Assembly: GCA_001466705.2 (NCBI GenBank)
Contig: LATX02000001.1
Span: 992,001 to 1,056,000, forward strand
DNA length: 64,000 bases
Source of the DNA: Moniliophthora roreri
Taxonomy: Eukaryota > Basidiomycota > Agaricomycetes > Agaricales > Marasmiaceae
Reading direction: 5' to 3'
In this document: positions 11,940-23,262 of the stretch, one piece after another
Layout: each line of letters starts with the position of its first letter
How positions within the stretch are numbered: the stretch's first letter is position 1
Made by a program: the position numbers and the translations under genes
Notes under the pieces: generated by a model
What the model saw: the letters and a program-made list of their open reading frames with translations, nothing else
Databases searched by the model: none
Told to the model about the DNA's origin: nothing

Positions 11940-14753
11940 ATGCCAAAGTCGTTCAATTTCTCTGTAAATTCAAATTTATTCTCGTACAGCAGCTACCTGG
12001 CAATCACAGTACTGTCTGTTTTGCTGGGATGTGCGAGACTCCTTCTTCATGGTATGTTTCAATCTGTGGACCCGCTTTTTCTCGCTCTTATGTCCTTCAC
12101 AGATCGTTTTGATCCACTCCATTGCAATGCGCTAATTACCCGAGGAAGTTGGCTGGATTCTGACCACAAAGTATGGCAGCCGGATGGTGCGGACCCAAAT
12201 TTCTATGCTCGTGTTCACTCATCCTCATTTTGTACTAAAATACAGGTTGTATGCTCCATCAATACGAACCGGTTGATTCCGAAAATTGCTTCAACTCCCG
12301 CGACATAATATTCATTGGAGACTCTGTTACACGAAATCTCTTTTTCCAATTCTCCAACCTCATTGACCCTACGCTCCCCACTTCGCCTAGAGCAGATGGC
12401 CAAAAGCATTCTAATCACACACTCCACACTAATTTCGGCACCAAAATTTCGTTCTACTGGGATCCTTTCCTCAACGAGACGTACACACGTGGGGTCGTAT
12501 CCTCCAAAATGCCCGTTGAAAACCACACTTCTTCAAAGGCAGCAATGCTTGTCTTTGGCGCAGGTCTTTGGTATCTTCGATATGCCGATACCTCCGGCGG
12601 CCTCCCGAATTGGGAAGCGAATGTTGAACATATCCTACATTTTCTGTTCCTTAATCCGGACATCGCGAATACCATTGTTTTTCTGCCTGTTGAAGAGATA
12701 GTCTTAGACAAACTCTCAACGGAGCGGCAAAAGACAATGCATCCCGCCGATATTGATGCCATGAATTCCGATTTGTATCATCGCCTGCTGTCGAACGGTC
12801 CAGTCCTACTGCCTTCCGTTTTTAACAAGATGCTACATCCTTCCGAAACAGAAGACGGACTGCATTTTTCGGACAGATTGGTCAAATCTCAGGCTAATAT
12901 ACTACTAAATCTTCATTGTAACGACAAGTTACCAAAACATTATCCGCTGGACAGCACTTGTTGTCGAGCATACCCAAGTCCATCGGTATTGCAGCTTCTC
13001 ATCATCGGTGGTTTACTGCTCTGGGGCATGCAATCCTTGCTGCATTCGATGCATCTTGGTAAGTCTGACTTTGTTTATAACCTCACTGGCGACTAAGAAA
13101 CCATACAGAACAGAGTTCCAGTCAGTGGACAACTGTCATGGAACAGGCACCATTATTCGTGCTCGGTTTGGCTTTGACCCTCGTCTTCTTCGCCGACCGT
13201 AGCGGACTATGGTTGAAAGAGCAGAAATTTTACTCTCCTTGGACATTCACGTTTTTGGTGTCATTGAGTCTCTTTGTTGGCTTGGGAACCATGAAGAGGT
13301 CGGATAAAGACCTTGGGTTCCTGAATAGGGAACAAACAGATGAGTGGAAGGGCTGGATGCAAGGTCAATCTTCTCTCCGAGTTGAGACTTGAATGATTTC
13401 AAATCCTTGCTACAGTGGCCATCCTCATATATCACTATGTCGGAGCGTCGAAAATATCGGGTATCTACAATCCGATACGAGTTCTAGTTGCCGCTTACCT
13501 CTTCATGACTGGATACGGGCACACGATGTTCTACCTTCGCAAAGCGGATTTCGGTTTCTTACGCGTGGCTCAGGTGTGTGAACCCCGTCATTGCTTCAAA
13601 AAACTAGAGAGATAATATATAAAACCAATAATAGGTGTTGCTCAGGCTTAACCTGTTCACGTTGCTTCTAGCATACGCGATGAATACGGACTATCTTTTC
13701 TACTATTTCGCTCCCCTGGTTTCTGTGTGGTTTATTATCATCTATGCCACCATGGCCCTTGCTTCACATCTCAACGAACGAACACCGATACTCGTGGTCA
13801 AAATTCTAGCGTCAGGAGGACTAGTCACCCTGTTCGTGCATCATTCATGGCCTTTAGAAGCTCTTTTCGAGTTTCTCGAACGATTTTTTGCTATCCACTG
13901 GTCAGCTCGCGAATGGGCTTTCCGTATGAAGCTGGATCTATGGATCGTCTATTTCGGGATGTTTACCGCTCTTGCAGTAGTCAAAATCCGTGAACAACGT
14001 CTCATGGACTCACCCCGATGGCCGCTCCTTGTCAAGATCACATACGCAATATCAGCATTGACACTGGTCTGGTACATGTCGTTCGAGCTTCTCCAGCCTT
14101 CTAAATTCACATATAACGCCGTACATCCATACATCTCGTTCCTACCCATCCTGTCATTCGTTGTCCTTCGAAACGCCAATGAGCTACTACGATCGACGTC
14201 CTCACGCTTCTTCGCGTTCATAGGAAGGTGTAGCTTGGAGACATTCATCATTCAGTATCATTTCTGGCTTGCCGGCGACACCAAGGGGATACTGTTGGTG
14301 ATCCCAGGAACCAAATGGAGGCCGCTCAACTTTATAGTCACGACATTGATGTTCGTGTCCGTGTCCAATCAGGTTGCGAGAGCAACCGCTGCGGTGGTGG
14401 CTATGATTTGTGGGACGGGAGACACACCCAAAAGCGCAGGGAGGTCATCTGGATTACCTGCACCAGCGAGCGCGGGTGAACTGTCGTCTAACCAGTCTAC
14501 TACTACAATATTTGACGCGAACACGCGATCCCACGACGCTACCGCAGATTCGAATATGATGGATACATCGCTACAACCTTCTGGGTCAAGAAGATGGATT
14601 GACCAACTGGCTGAAGGGCCGGGGCCGCAAACGTCTTCCTCACAATGGGTCGACGTTGCTTCTCTGAAGCCAGGGCTCATGGTCAAGTTACTTGTCATAT
14701 TCTCTGGGATGTGGACTCTCAACCTGCTATGGACTTACCCCTATGGACATTGA
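11940..14753 (+). CDS. CAS1: Cas1p-like O-acetyltransferase (PC-esterase plus 10-TM acyltransferase)
   Basis: Exons 11940-12051, 12103-12186, 12246-13058, 13109-13363, 13416-13573 and 13635-14753 join in frame to 846 aa. After an N-terminal TM anchor (about residues 15-37) comes the lumenal PC-esterase part: [16 protein letters not shown] carries the GDS motif at about residue 89, and DGLHFSD (about residue 270) supplies the Asp/His block. From about residue 320 on there are many hydrophobic spans, including [14 protein letters not shown] and [13 protein letters not shown], typical of the Cas1p acyltransferase domain. Cryptococcus Cas1p is needed for O-acetylation of capsular glucuronoxylomannan; in Golgi membranes of other fungi it probably acetylates wall glycans. 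The C-terminal linker is Ser/Thr-rich and ends in a final TM. The substrate here is inferred. Confidence 0.92.
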
Positions 14754-15667
14754 CATGGACAGGACATAGACGGACTTGATTATGAATAGATTTGTTGACA
14801 GCAAACGTACATATTACACCACAACATAATTATTTGTAATCAGTCGCATCTACAATACATTGACTGGAACGAAGAGAGCAATCAGTATGCAGCCATGACT
14901 AAGGGAGGAAGGAAAAGGGAAGATCATTAGGTTGAAGACATTGATTTGGTGCACTTGATGTCGTCCTCTCTGGACGGAGCACGACCAGATGTTCGGGCAT
15001 GGAGGAGTAATCATTTCAATGGAAGGAATGTAACCTACGGGTATATACCTGGAGGGAAGGAGATCAGTCATGGGTAATGGAAAAGACAGATGGAAAGGGA
15101 TGAATGAATGAATCAGTATTAGCATGGTAAGATCGTCAGTCTCCGTCCTTGAGATGGAGTCTGTGCTTGACTTCTAGATGTTGTTACATCATTTGACGAG
15201 ACGAGCAAGTGAAATGAAAAGTGGTAGTCTTACACTCACATCAGTCGAATAAGATAACGTCCTGTCACCGTTGCAACTGATGAGAACGCGTCAAGAGTCA
15301 GCGTGGATGTTGAAGAGAGGCGAGAAAAAAGAATCAGAAATTTGGGTATAATGGGTTGATTCATGAGCAGAGAGCTTCAAAGTAGCGATTCATATTGTCG
15401 TCGTCATGTAGAGGGGAGGTCGAAGAGGAAGATCTACACACCATTGGCGTTGTTTTGATCAAGGAAGAATTGGAAGGAGTGAAAAAAATTTCTTTGTAGG
15501 CCAACTTTAGGGCAGGTCAGAAATGGTGTGAGCGTTATGCGTAACGATTACGATTAGCCGGCGGTGTGACTGGAATATTAGCCGACGCAACCATCGGCAG
15601 TGGACCGTGGTCCACTACCTTGTACCTTTCAACAACTTTCTCGTTACGACTCTTTGTAGTGGCAATC
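14754..15667. other. Intergenic, no gene seen
   Basis: This is the 3' flank of the Cas1-like gene and the 5' flank of the STS1-like gene. Only short ORFs without motifs are present. In the last 100 bases the STS1 frame stays open to an upstream ATG at 15566, treated below as an alternative start. Confidence 0.5.
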
Positions 15668-16930
15668 ATGGCCATGATTTCTTCTTCCAACTCTCGAGGC
15701 TTCCAGCCTCGACCAGTAAAGGATACTCCAGCAGCTTTTGGTTTTGGTTTCGGTCTGGGCAGCATGTCTAGTCCTTCAATGCCTTCTGCTGGGTGGCAGC
15801 CTCAACCACTACAACCGCAAGCCTCTGGATTCAATGCCAACTCATTAGCCTCAACCTCCTTTCACAATTCACCCAGTCGCTCAATACAGAAGAGAAAATT
15901 GGAGGATGATGGTGGTGTGGAGAACATGCGGCAGGATGTGCGTATGGAGCGAAGTCCAACCCCTGGCGCGGAGCGGCCAAAACGAGCTGCACCGAAAAGG
16001 GCCAGAATATCACCTTCCTCTTCACTAGAAACAATATCAAAAAGCTCCAGTGGCGGCAGGGAGACCAAATCTCGCAGCGATGGGAACGACCAGGATGTGG
16101 ATGTGGGCATGTTGCTCGGTACGTAATACTTATGTCTTTCTTTCCAAAGATGAGGGACTGAATGTGATCCTTGTCGTTCAACAGCGAGCTTACCGCAACA
16201 ATCACTGCTACCCATCATCACCGCGTTAATTCAAGAACAGCCTTCACTTAAACCTCGTGTTTTGTCTTTAATACCAAGACCGACTCTCGATGCCACGCTT
16301 CAGACGTTGGGTGCCGCAGCCAGAAAACTGCGTGAAGCTTATCCATACTCCAATCCAACCTCGACATTCGGGCCTTCGGTATCTTTTGGATTCGGTGGTG
16401 GTGGATTCCCAAGTAACTCGGTGCCTGTCCAGCCAAATCAAAGCAGTGGCATGCGAGATTCTTACATCGAGTCCAGACTTCGACCACACATCACGGAATT
16501 CGTGAACACGACAACATCATACCTTCCCTACTTTTCTTCCCTGTCACAACAGTCCGGCGCTGGTAGCTCGACTGCTCCCTTACACAAGGACAAGGGCCAC
16601 ATTGTCGATTCATTTACATTCCTTTACAACCTCACCCGCCATATTTTTGCACAGCCTGCTTTGACGCAATCTTCTTTGGTTCCCCAACTGAACCATAGAC
16701 TATCGCAGGAGTGGGCGGCTTGGGTCGAAAGAGTAAACGTGATCGTGAACAATGAAGGGGGAATGTTTGGACGGGATACAGTGCAGAACTGGGAGCGGGG
16801 TTTAGACGAATTGGCTGGCGACAGATCACCGGCATTTGGGATGCTTTTTAGAAATGTGAGGGATACATGGGTATCAAAGGTCGGATGGCTGGTGGGACGA
16901 ACTGTCCAACATGCGATGGAAGAGTTATGA
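15668..16930 (+). CDS. STS1: STS1/Cut8 nuclear proteasome tethering factor
   Basis: Exons 15668-16118 and 16185-16930 give 398 aa. The N-terminal third is disordered, with FGFGFGLG and a basic stretch (RPKRAAPKRARI) likely to be the nuclear localisation signal. The conserved Cut8 core starts at about residue 150 with LPQQSLLPIITALIQEQP and continues through LIPRPTLDATLQTL; it then has SRLRPHITEFVN and a helical C-terminal part (HKDKGHIVDSFTFLYNLTRH, and later WLVGRTVQHAMEEL). Cut8/Sts1 is a short-lived protein that anchors the 26S proteasome at the nucleus. An in-frame ATG at 15566 would add 34 residues, but these are not family-like, so 15668 is preferred. Confidence 0.9.
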
Positions 16931-17353
16931 TTACGCAGATTCATGGACCAGTCATACAAGACTTATCCCTTTGTCTCTTTACACACTCATATCGTGCATG
17001 ATACTAAGCAATCAAACTACGTTGACAATCTTTTAGGAGGAACAATCCTCACTAGGGCCGTGATTGACGGAAAATGGAGATCTGTGGGGCGTAGACTGGC
17101 AGTTGTAAAAGAAAAAGGAGTAAAAAGCTAATGTAACAACAGAGACAGACGATGTTAAAGCTTTGAAAACCAGCTGGCAGTAAATGATAGCAGTGAGCGA
17201 GATCGAAGCCTGTTGGTAAATCCGAGATACCCGGTGTAGTTTGCTCGGTTTGGTCTTGTGTGGCAACGGCCTTGGGGGGAGCAGCGCCAGCAGACATCCG
17301 ACAGCGTCCGACTTGTGCTTTTTCCTTGCTTTTTTCTCGTCGTGTTCCCATGC

Positions 17354-18992
17354 ATGCTCAACGCACCATGCATTCCCAGAATCGCCTCGAGCCCTTTCTC
17401 CGCTATACTTCACGCAGCAGCAGGTCGTGCTTGGTCGAGGACGATTTCTTCGTTACCGAATCATCATAACAATTCCAAGAAAACCGCACGAGGCCCAAAG
17501 CCTTCTGGTTATCTCGCTGTGAGGTCAGAATTCCATGTCACATTGTCTTGAGACTTATTTTGACGCGTCAGGGATGTACAGAGATACGGATATGAACCAA
17601 AGTCCTCCTCAGTCGGCACACATTGACCGCCACTTTTCCCTTCCACGGACTGTATCCTCTTCGCCACAGAATCAGGTCGCCGAAGGTCTCCCCTTTTTCC
17701 CGCATGACACTGGAGATTTAGCCCAGCAATCGACTGACGTTCATTCCATTGTGAATAGTCATAACGCTGCCATCACTCCCAAAATCCATGATGTGCCTCC
17801 GCCGCGCGGCCACGATCACTACCCTTCAACGGCAGCGGCGTTTACACCCGCGTCACGGTTTCTCCGTCCATTAACACACCCCAGACCTGAATCACGAAAA
17901 ACTCTCTATCGTAATCTCCAACGCTCATCTTGGAGTCGAATTTCTCTTCCAAGGCTGATCGACTACCATGATCGCTACCCTGAATTACGCTCCACGCGTT
18001 CCTTCAACTTCCTCATTGCGTTGGCTCTGCGGTACTCATCGTTCGGCACCGTTCAGTGGCTGTTTCGTGCTATGGAGACAGCACAGATACCCCATAATGT
18101 CGCCACGCAGAAGCTTGTCGTTCGATGGCTTGTGTCCACTGGCTTTTGGGATCGTGCCTGGAGGCTAGTGTCAGAGGCAAAGGCACTTGATCGGCGGTCG
18201 GAGGTCGCCAGGATTCTCTGGATGGAATTCTTCAACGGATTGGCACGAGGCGTTGGCTTCAGGCGACTGGTAGACAGAGAGGATAGGACTACCACAGAGT
18301 CCAGGCATCCACTTATGGTATATGGGCGGCGCTTTGTTTTGTTGGTGGAGGAACAACCCGTCTTGTCCTGTGAGGACAGTCGTCAGAGGGTTCTGCATCA
18401 TGTAATTCACGCCCTACTCCAGTTGAGACAACCGGAACACGCGTCTTCTTTGACGAAGGAATACTTGAACACACTCTCGAGGCCATCTAGTCCCTTTCCT
18501 ATGAAGCTAGTCCATTTGCACGTCGCATTTGGCTCACTTCGGCGGGGTCTACCCAGATTTCACGAAGCACGAAAAATTCTCATGTCGTTTCTATTCACGT
18601 ACCCGTTTCTTCGACCAACACCATCCACCCTGTTCCTTCTCCTCGGAAAGCTTCGTACTGTCCAGAGGTGTGGAACGCTAGCATGGGATACCTACATCTA
18701 TTTCCGGAGGAGATGGGGAGAAGAAGTTGACGACCAGAGGGTTCGTAGGCGCGTGGTTTCGCTCGCTGTTAAAGAAGGCCGTTTCGATATTGTCGAAAGA
18801 ATATTGAAGCGCTATCCTGTTGAGAAAGCGTTAGTACCCCGGGTAGAATCCGACAGCGCCGACACTAGAAAGGGAAAAGGGATGCAAAAACAAATGTGGA
18901 TTCGGTTGTTGTCTCGAAGGCAAAGGCGCATTAGAAAGCTGGTGTATCGACGTTCCGATTTCCATAATGGAGACATTACGAGTTTGGGCTAA
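17354..18992 (+). CDS. Unrecognised helical-repeat protein, probably mitochondrial
   Basis: An open frame from 17535 to 18992 has no intron. I prefer a start at 17354 with exons 17354-17518 and 17613-18992 (514 aa), because the GTGAGG donor and CTCAG acceptor keep frame. The added N-terminus (MLNAPCIPRIASSPFSAILH and on) is rich in Arg/Ser/Ala without acids, as in mitochondrial presequences. If unspliced, the start is 17535 (485 aa). The body is Arg-rich and helical, with repeat-like segments such as FNFLIALALRYSSFGTVQWL and KLVVRWLVSTGFWDRAWRLV that resemble pentatricopeptide-type helix pairs. I do not recognise the family; an organellar RNA-processing role would be only a guess. It lies downstream of and on the same strand as the STS1-like gene. 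Confidence 0.6.
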
Positions 18993-20352
18993 GGAATCCC
19001 GTACATGTCGGATTTGGCGCTCGATAACGTTCCTCGTCTGTATACCGAGCTATTTTGGTATGGTATGACCCACTCTGGTCAAGGCACATGTGTCCTCGTG
19101 TGTTCTCCTCCTCGATTATTGCCATCCTGCTGCCTCGATACTGCCGTTGATCTGTAACATGTGTGATGAAGATTATTAGTTCCGGGTCCAGTACTAGTAG
19201 ACCGGTTTCCCAGAGTGTGCAAATCCTCAAGATGGCATCGCAGAGATGGCAAAACAGCCATCTACTTTGTGTCGCGTCGTGCTGTCATTGTGCGGTCACC
19301 GTTTCTGCCACGACACGCTGAATGACGAAATAACCGAAATGACCGAGCTCTGGATGAAACTAGAGACTTAAATCGAAAAGTTGAACGCTTCGAGCTTCTT
19401 GCATTCAATTTGGCTCGGTTCCGCAACAGTCGACGTAGCCGGTTGACATGTCCGAATCGGAAATTTAGACTCGAGCTGAGAGGTCAAGAAAGTTGGATCG
19501 CGGTGCTGTTGAAACACCATAAGAACGTATATTTGTATATACACATTGTCAAAGGAAGAGGAGAATGCTGAGCCAGTGGCGGGGATACAATTTGGGCCCG
19601 GTTTTCTCAGTCATTGAGCCTAATGTTGCTTCGATGTCAACAGGATCTGCGCCATGCATGACGCGTTATTCCCCCTCCTGGTGCTCACAGCTCCAGCACT
19701 CAGCCTCTAACCATCTTCACCATAGCTCAGAATGGTGCCATCGTATGTATGCCGCCGCACCCAAGTTCGCTGTCTCCAACATTCATAAAAAATGCATGTT
19801 TGCCACATGGATATTGCATTTATACCATTCAATCGACCGACATTTGGGCGTCTAGTGGGGGCTTGGAAGCCCGTTCCTATCGTGATCTTTGGCTCAACGT
19901 CGTTGAAGGATATCGGAATTGGTCTCTTCCCAGCGATTTTGATCTGCTGCGGGTTCTCCTTTCGTTGTGTCTTGAGATCTGAGGTGTTCTATCTGCCAGT
20001 GTGCCTATTCTGTTTGATAGCCCCGACACGCTTTTCCACGATTTGCCCGGTCTTTTCCCCTTTCTTTTACCTCCTGGTGCTGCATTGATTCTATTCCCTT
20101 GTTGGGCGTGACGCGTCTATGACTACTAGATTTCTTGATTGCTTGCTCATCTGTCAGAAATTATTAGCACTCATCGATTGGCTCAATCTCACTTTAGTAT
20201 ACCGTTGCAGGATCCAAGTCGGCATGGGGTACTTAAAAGCGCGATTCTTCGACCAATGCCGTGCTACAATACACCCATATTTCTTCCAACCTCACTCGTT
20301 CTACCCTTTGCACCCTTGACGCGTTTCTGCCTCTTGTGATCAACTGCGTAAA
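18993..20352. other. Intergenic, no gene seen
   Basis: Only short ORFs without motifs, on both strands. It could hold upstream exons of the REX4-like gene, whose relatives usually have an N-terminal extension, but none could be supported. Confidence 0.4.
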
Positions 20353-21205
20353 ATGGCACCTGGCAAGAACATCTACGCAATTTCCTGCATCAATGTTGGT
20401 GTTGGACCTGGTGGTACTACATCGATGCTCGCGTAAGTGCTTGTGGCATTCTTGCCATATCGTGTTTCTGACAATTCTCAGACGAATTGCAATTGTCGAT
20501 TATAGAGGTCAGGTAATTCTCGACACCTACGTCGCTCCTACGATGAAGGTGAAATCTTTCCCTCGTTTTATTGACGGGACTTCACTCACGATCCGCTTTG
20601 GCAGGTCACAGACTACCGCACGCAGACTACGGGTATTCAACCAGTTCATTTATGTGGTAGTGAGTAATATCCTTACCACATGGGCCTGCTTCCAAAACTG
20701 ACACATCCCTCAGGACAAGCCGCTCCTTTCAACACCGTCCAACAACACGTTGCCAATATTATCAAGGGTCATATCATTGTCGGTCACAGCATATGGAATG
20801 ATCTTTCAGGTTAGGAAGTTCCGCGTTAAAGATCTAATGATCCTTGCTTGACGCTTCTCTTGCGCTTTAGTGTTAGGAATTCCTCATCCTGCCGTCGATA
20901 CCCGGGATGTGGCACTCTACCTGCCCTTCAGGAATGCGCTTCGCTCGCCGAATCATGTCATTGGTTTGCAGACGCTGTCCTGGCAGTTAATGTGCAGGCG
21001 TTGCCAAGAGAGCGAGCAGAACCCTGTATGTTATTATCATACCCTTCCTTGCTCACCGACTCATTTCTCTGAAATTTAGCTCGAGAATGCCAGGGCAGCA
21101 CTGGACCTTTACAGATCCGATAGCAAGGACTGGGAAGAAGCCGTCGTCCAAGGCCGGTGGCCCTGCGCGCTTCCGCCAAGTAATCATTCAAGGTGTTTTA
21201 CCTAA
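20353..21205 (+). CDS. REX4-like DEDDh exonuclease-fold protein, catalytic site altered
   Basis: Six exons (20353-20432, 20482-20548, 20605-20656, 20714-20809, 20871-21025, 21080-21205) join to 191 aa, essentially just the exonuclease fold. Family hallmarks are clear: VGVGPGGTTSMLARIAIVDY, VTDYRTQTTGIQP, IIVGHSIWNDLSVLGIPHP, TRDVALYLPFRNALRSPN and ENARAALDLYR. In active REX4-type 3'-5' exonucleases the first motif reads D-C-E; here residues 11-13 are S-C-I, so both metal-binding acids are missing. The expected His of the last motif is also not evident (EQNPLENARA). All introns splice in frame and the rest is conserved, so this looks like an expressed pseudoenzyme or fast-evolving paralogue rather than debris. 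The normal family role is rRNA/5.8S 3' processing. Confidence 0.8.
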
Positions 21206-21567
21206 GTAAACACTGGTCGTCTCCCGTTGCTACCTGTGAAGTGCGTCTGCTCCTCACTAGAGTTCCCTTTTCATTCAAAGTCTAGAAATGGATCGTTTCT
21301 CAATCACGTAGCCAATACTTTATCACCTACTATTCGACGAAGAGTTTTAATGTTGTCTTGATAGCACGTATAATTGTAGCGCACTCAGTAATAGCAATCT
21401 ATAATCAAGGTTTGCATCTACATCTAAATCGGGTATACACTCTACCTAACATATGTAATGCGTGTGATTTTATTTTTTTTTTGGTCGGAGCCTCAGGTGC
21501 GTGGGCGCCAATGTGACTGTTTGGTTCACGCCTAGTGACGAGTCTGGAATTTTGATGAGATAGAGTT
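21206..21567. other. Intergenic between convergent genes
   Basis: Shared 3' region of the REX4-like and carrier genes. It contains T-rich tracts (around 21470) and no gene. Confidence 0.5.
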
Positions 21568-23146
21568 TCACGATGCATAGAAACGGCACTCTACCTTCTC
21601 AGCCCCAAGACCCCTCAGAATACCTTCGTAAACGAAGTAAGCGCATGCATTCACGGGGAACGCGCGTAGAATGCACGGCCCTAACCCGCGGTAGAACCCT
21701 GATACTCCCTCACGAAGATAAGTTGTACGAACAGTGGTTGCGAAAGAGGGTACTCCGAATTTCCCTCCTGGAGGTGCAGAATATGGTGCTGGGTATGGAT
21801 AGGCCATCTAAATGTTACAACTGTAAGCGGAGTAAACACGCCTAATCGTCTGGAGTGCCCGACCATTCTGTTCTTGGTATTATCAGCAGGAATACTCATA
21901 ATCCAAAACACTAAGGACCCCAAGCCTCCGGCTAGGAAGGTACTAGTCCCTGTACTCATCTGGTTGGAATGTGAGTGAAGAATCACAGGCCAATCAATGG
22001 ATTACTCACTTCGTACGATGTACCTTCGAGGCGAGAAAAGCCTCGCATCAGGACCTATTATTGACCTGGTAAATCCTTTTCACGTTAATGGAGTCCTGAG
22101 AGACCCCGTACTGACCTCGACCGACGAGAACATCCAGAAAAAGTTGGTCCGGAATGCTATGCTTCCCGTGAAGCCACTCCACAACCCTAAAACGCCTTGC
22201 GTTCGCACTATTTGCCGTATACAATCCAGCGGTCCCCGAAACTGGCGGTCTGCGGCAGATCTTTGTGTCTGTAACTGTAACTTGACTGGGTATTTCATCA
22301 GAGTTGATATAGAAAAGACGGAACAGAGGTGATGTACTCTTCAAATTCTCGACTGGGGTAGCCACGATTGTGCTGCACCAGAGTCAGCTTCGACCTCACA
22401 CAGTGATACAAAGCTCTACCTCGTTACGCCGGCACACATTCCGGCAAGACCATGCGCCATTATCGTGAGTCGGGGTACTCCGGTTTTGGGATTGGGCTCC
22501 GTCATACCGTGTCTGATGAGAAATAGACGATAATTGTGTAGTGACCCCATTAAGAGTGAGTCTATAGCTGCCCAACCCATAGCTAGATGCCACCACAAGG
22601 GCAAAATATTAGTTGGGGTCAAGAGACTATTGTTCAGAGCTACCTGGTGGCGTAGCACCTTTGTATAAAGCAAAGACACCCTGAACAAGTAGTTTGAACG
22701 TGTCCCGCGGCCAAAAGGCGTCTCGACACTATACCTCGTTTCTGACGATCTTGAAGAGCGCATCGACGGCTCCCCGGTATGTATTCGGAGGAGAGCACTG
22801 CAGACGAGTCTTGATGGTATCAAATCTGTTTCAAGGTAGTTTGGACGTTTCGTTCTGTCTCTGTCAGTACGCTGTGAGCGTATGGTTCAAGGGTTATATC
22901 ATGTTTACACACCTAGTCATTTTTGACATACCCATGGCCAACGGTAACCTTATTTCGATGAATGTGAGCAAAATTGAACGCGATTAGAGAGTTCATTTAA
23001 GCTGAGGATTACTTTTGTTAGACCTGCCAAAGGACTTGAATGATAATTCGTGTGCATGTCATTTAGTACTCACCACTTCCAATCCCTGCAATGGCTCCGA
23101 CGATTCTAATGTGATTACTGGTTGAGGTTTCTGCATTGCTGGACAT
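21568..23146 (-). CDS. Mitochondrial carrier family (SLC25) protein
   Basis: Eleven exons on the minus strand: 23146-23074, 23023-23013, 22948-22932, 22825-22735, 22680-22644, 22582-22420, 22372-22338, 22285-22116, 22054-22010, 21959-21864 and 21807-21568. They sum to 978 nt (325 aa), the normal carrier size. Three tandem carrier repeats are visible with signatures GHGFDTIKTR (about residue 32), TPVENLK (about 137) and IPADNTKNR (about 236), each followed by repeat ends such as GLWSGFTGSIAFR and GFYRGLGPCILRAFPVNACA. The first signature has Gly where Pro is nearly universal. It would sit in the inner mitochondrial membrane; the substrate cannot be told. Exon 2 is an 11-nt micro-exon needed to keep GLTK and the frame. 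The start is 116 bp from that of the divergent RING-CH gene. Confidence 0.9.
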
Positions 23147-23262
23147 GTAGGCCTTGGTGGTGCGGGGAATTTGAAAGTCGAGGCGAGTCTTTGCACGTGG
23201 TTCGAGACAGGATTACCTCCACTCTCATCAGGCCAGAGTTGCCATTACATAGAACTCAGAAT

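Noticed and set aside
22735..23073. Suspected frameshift near the start of the carrier gene
   Set aside because: Exon 1 and exon 3 seemed out of phase until the 11-nt micro-exon was found; with it the whole gene is in frame.
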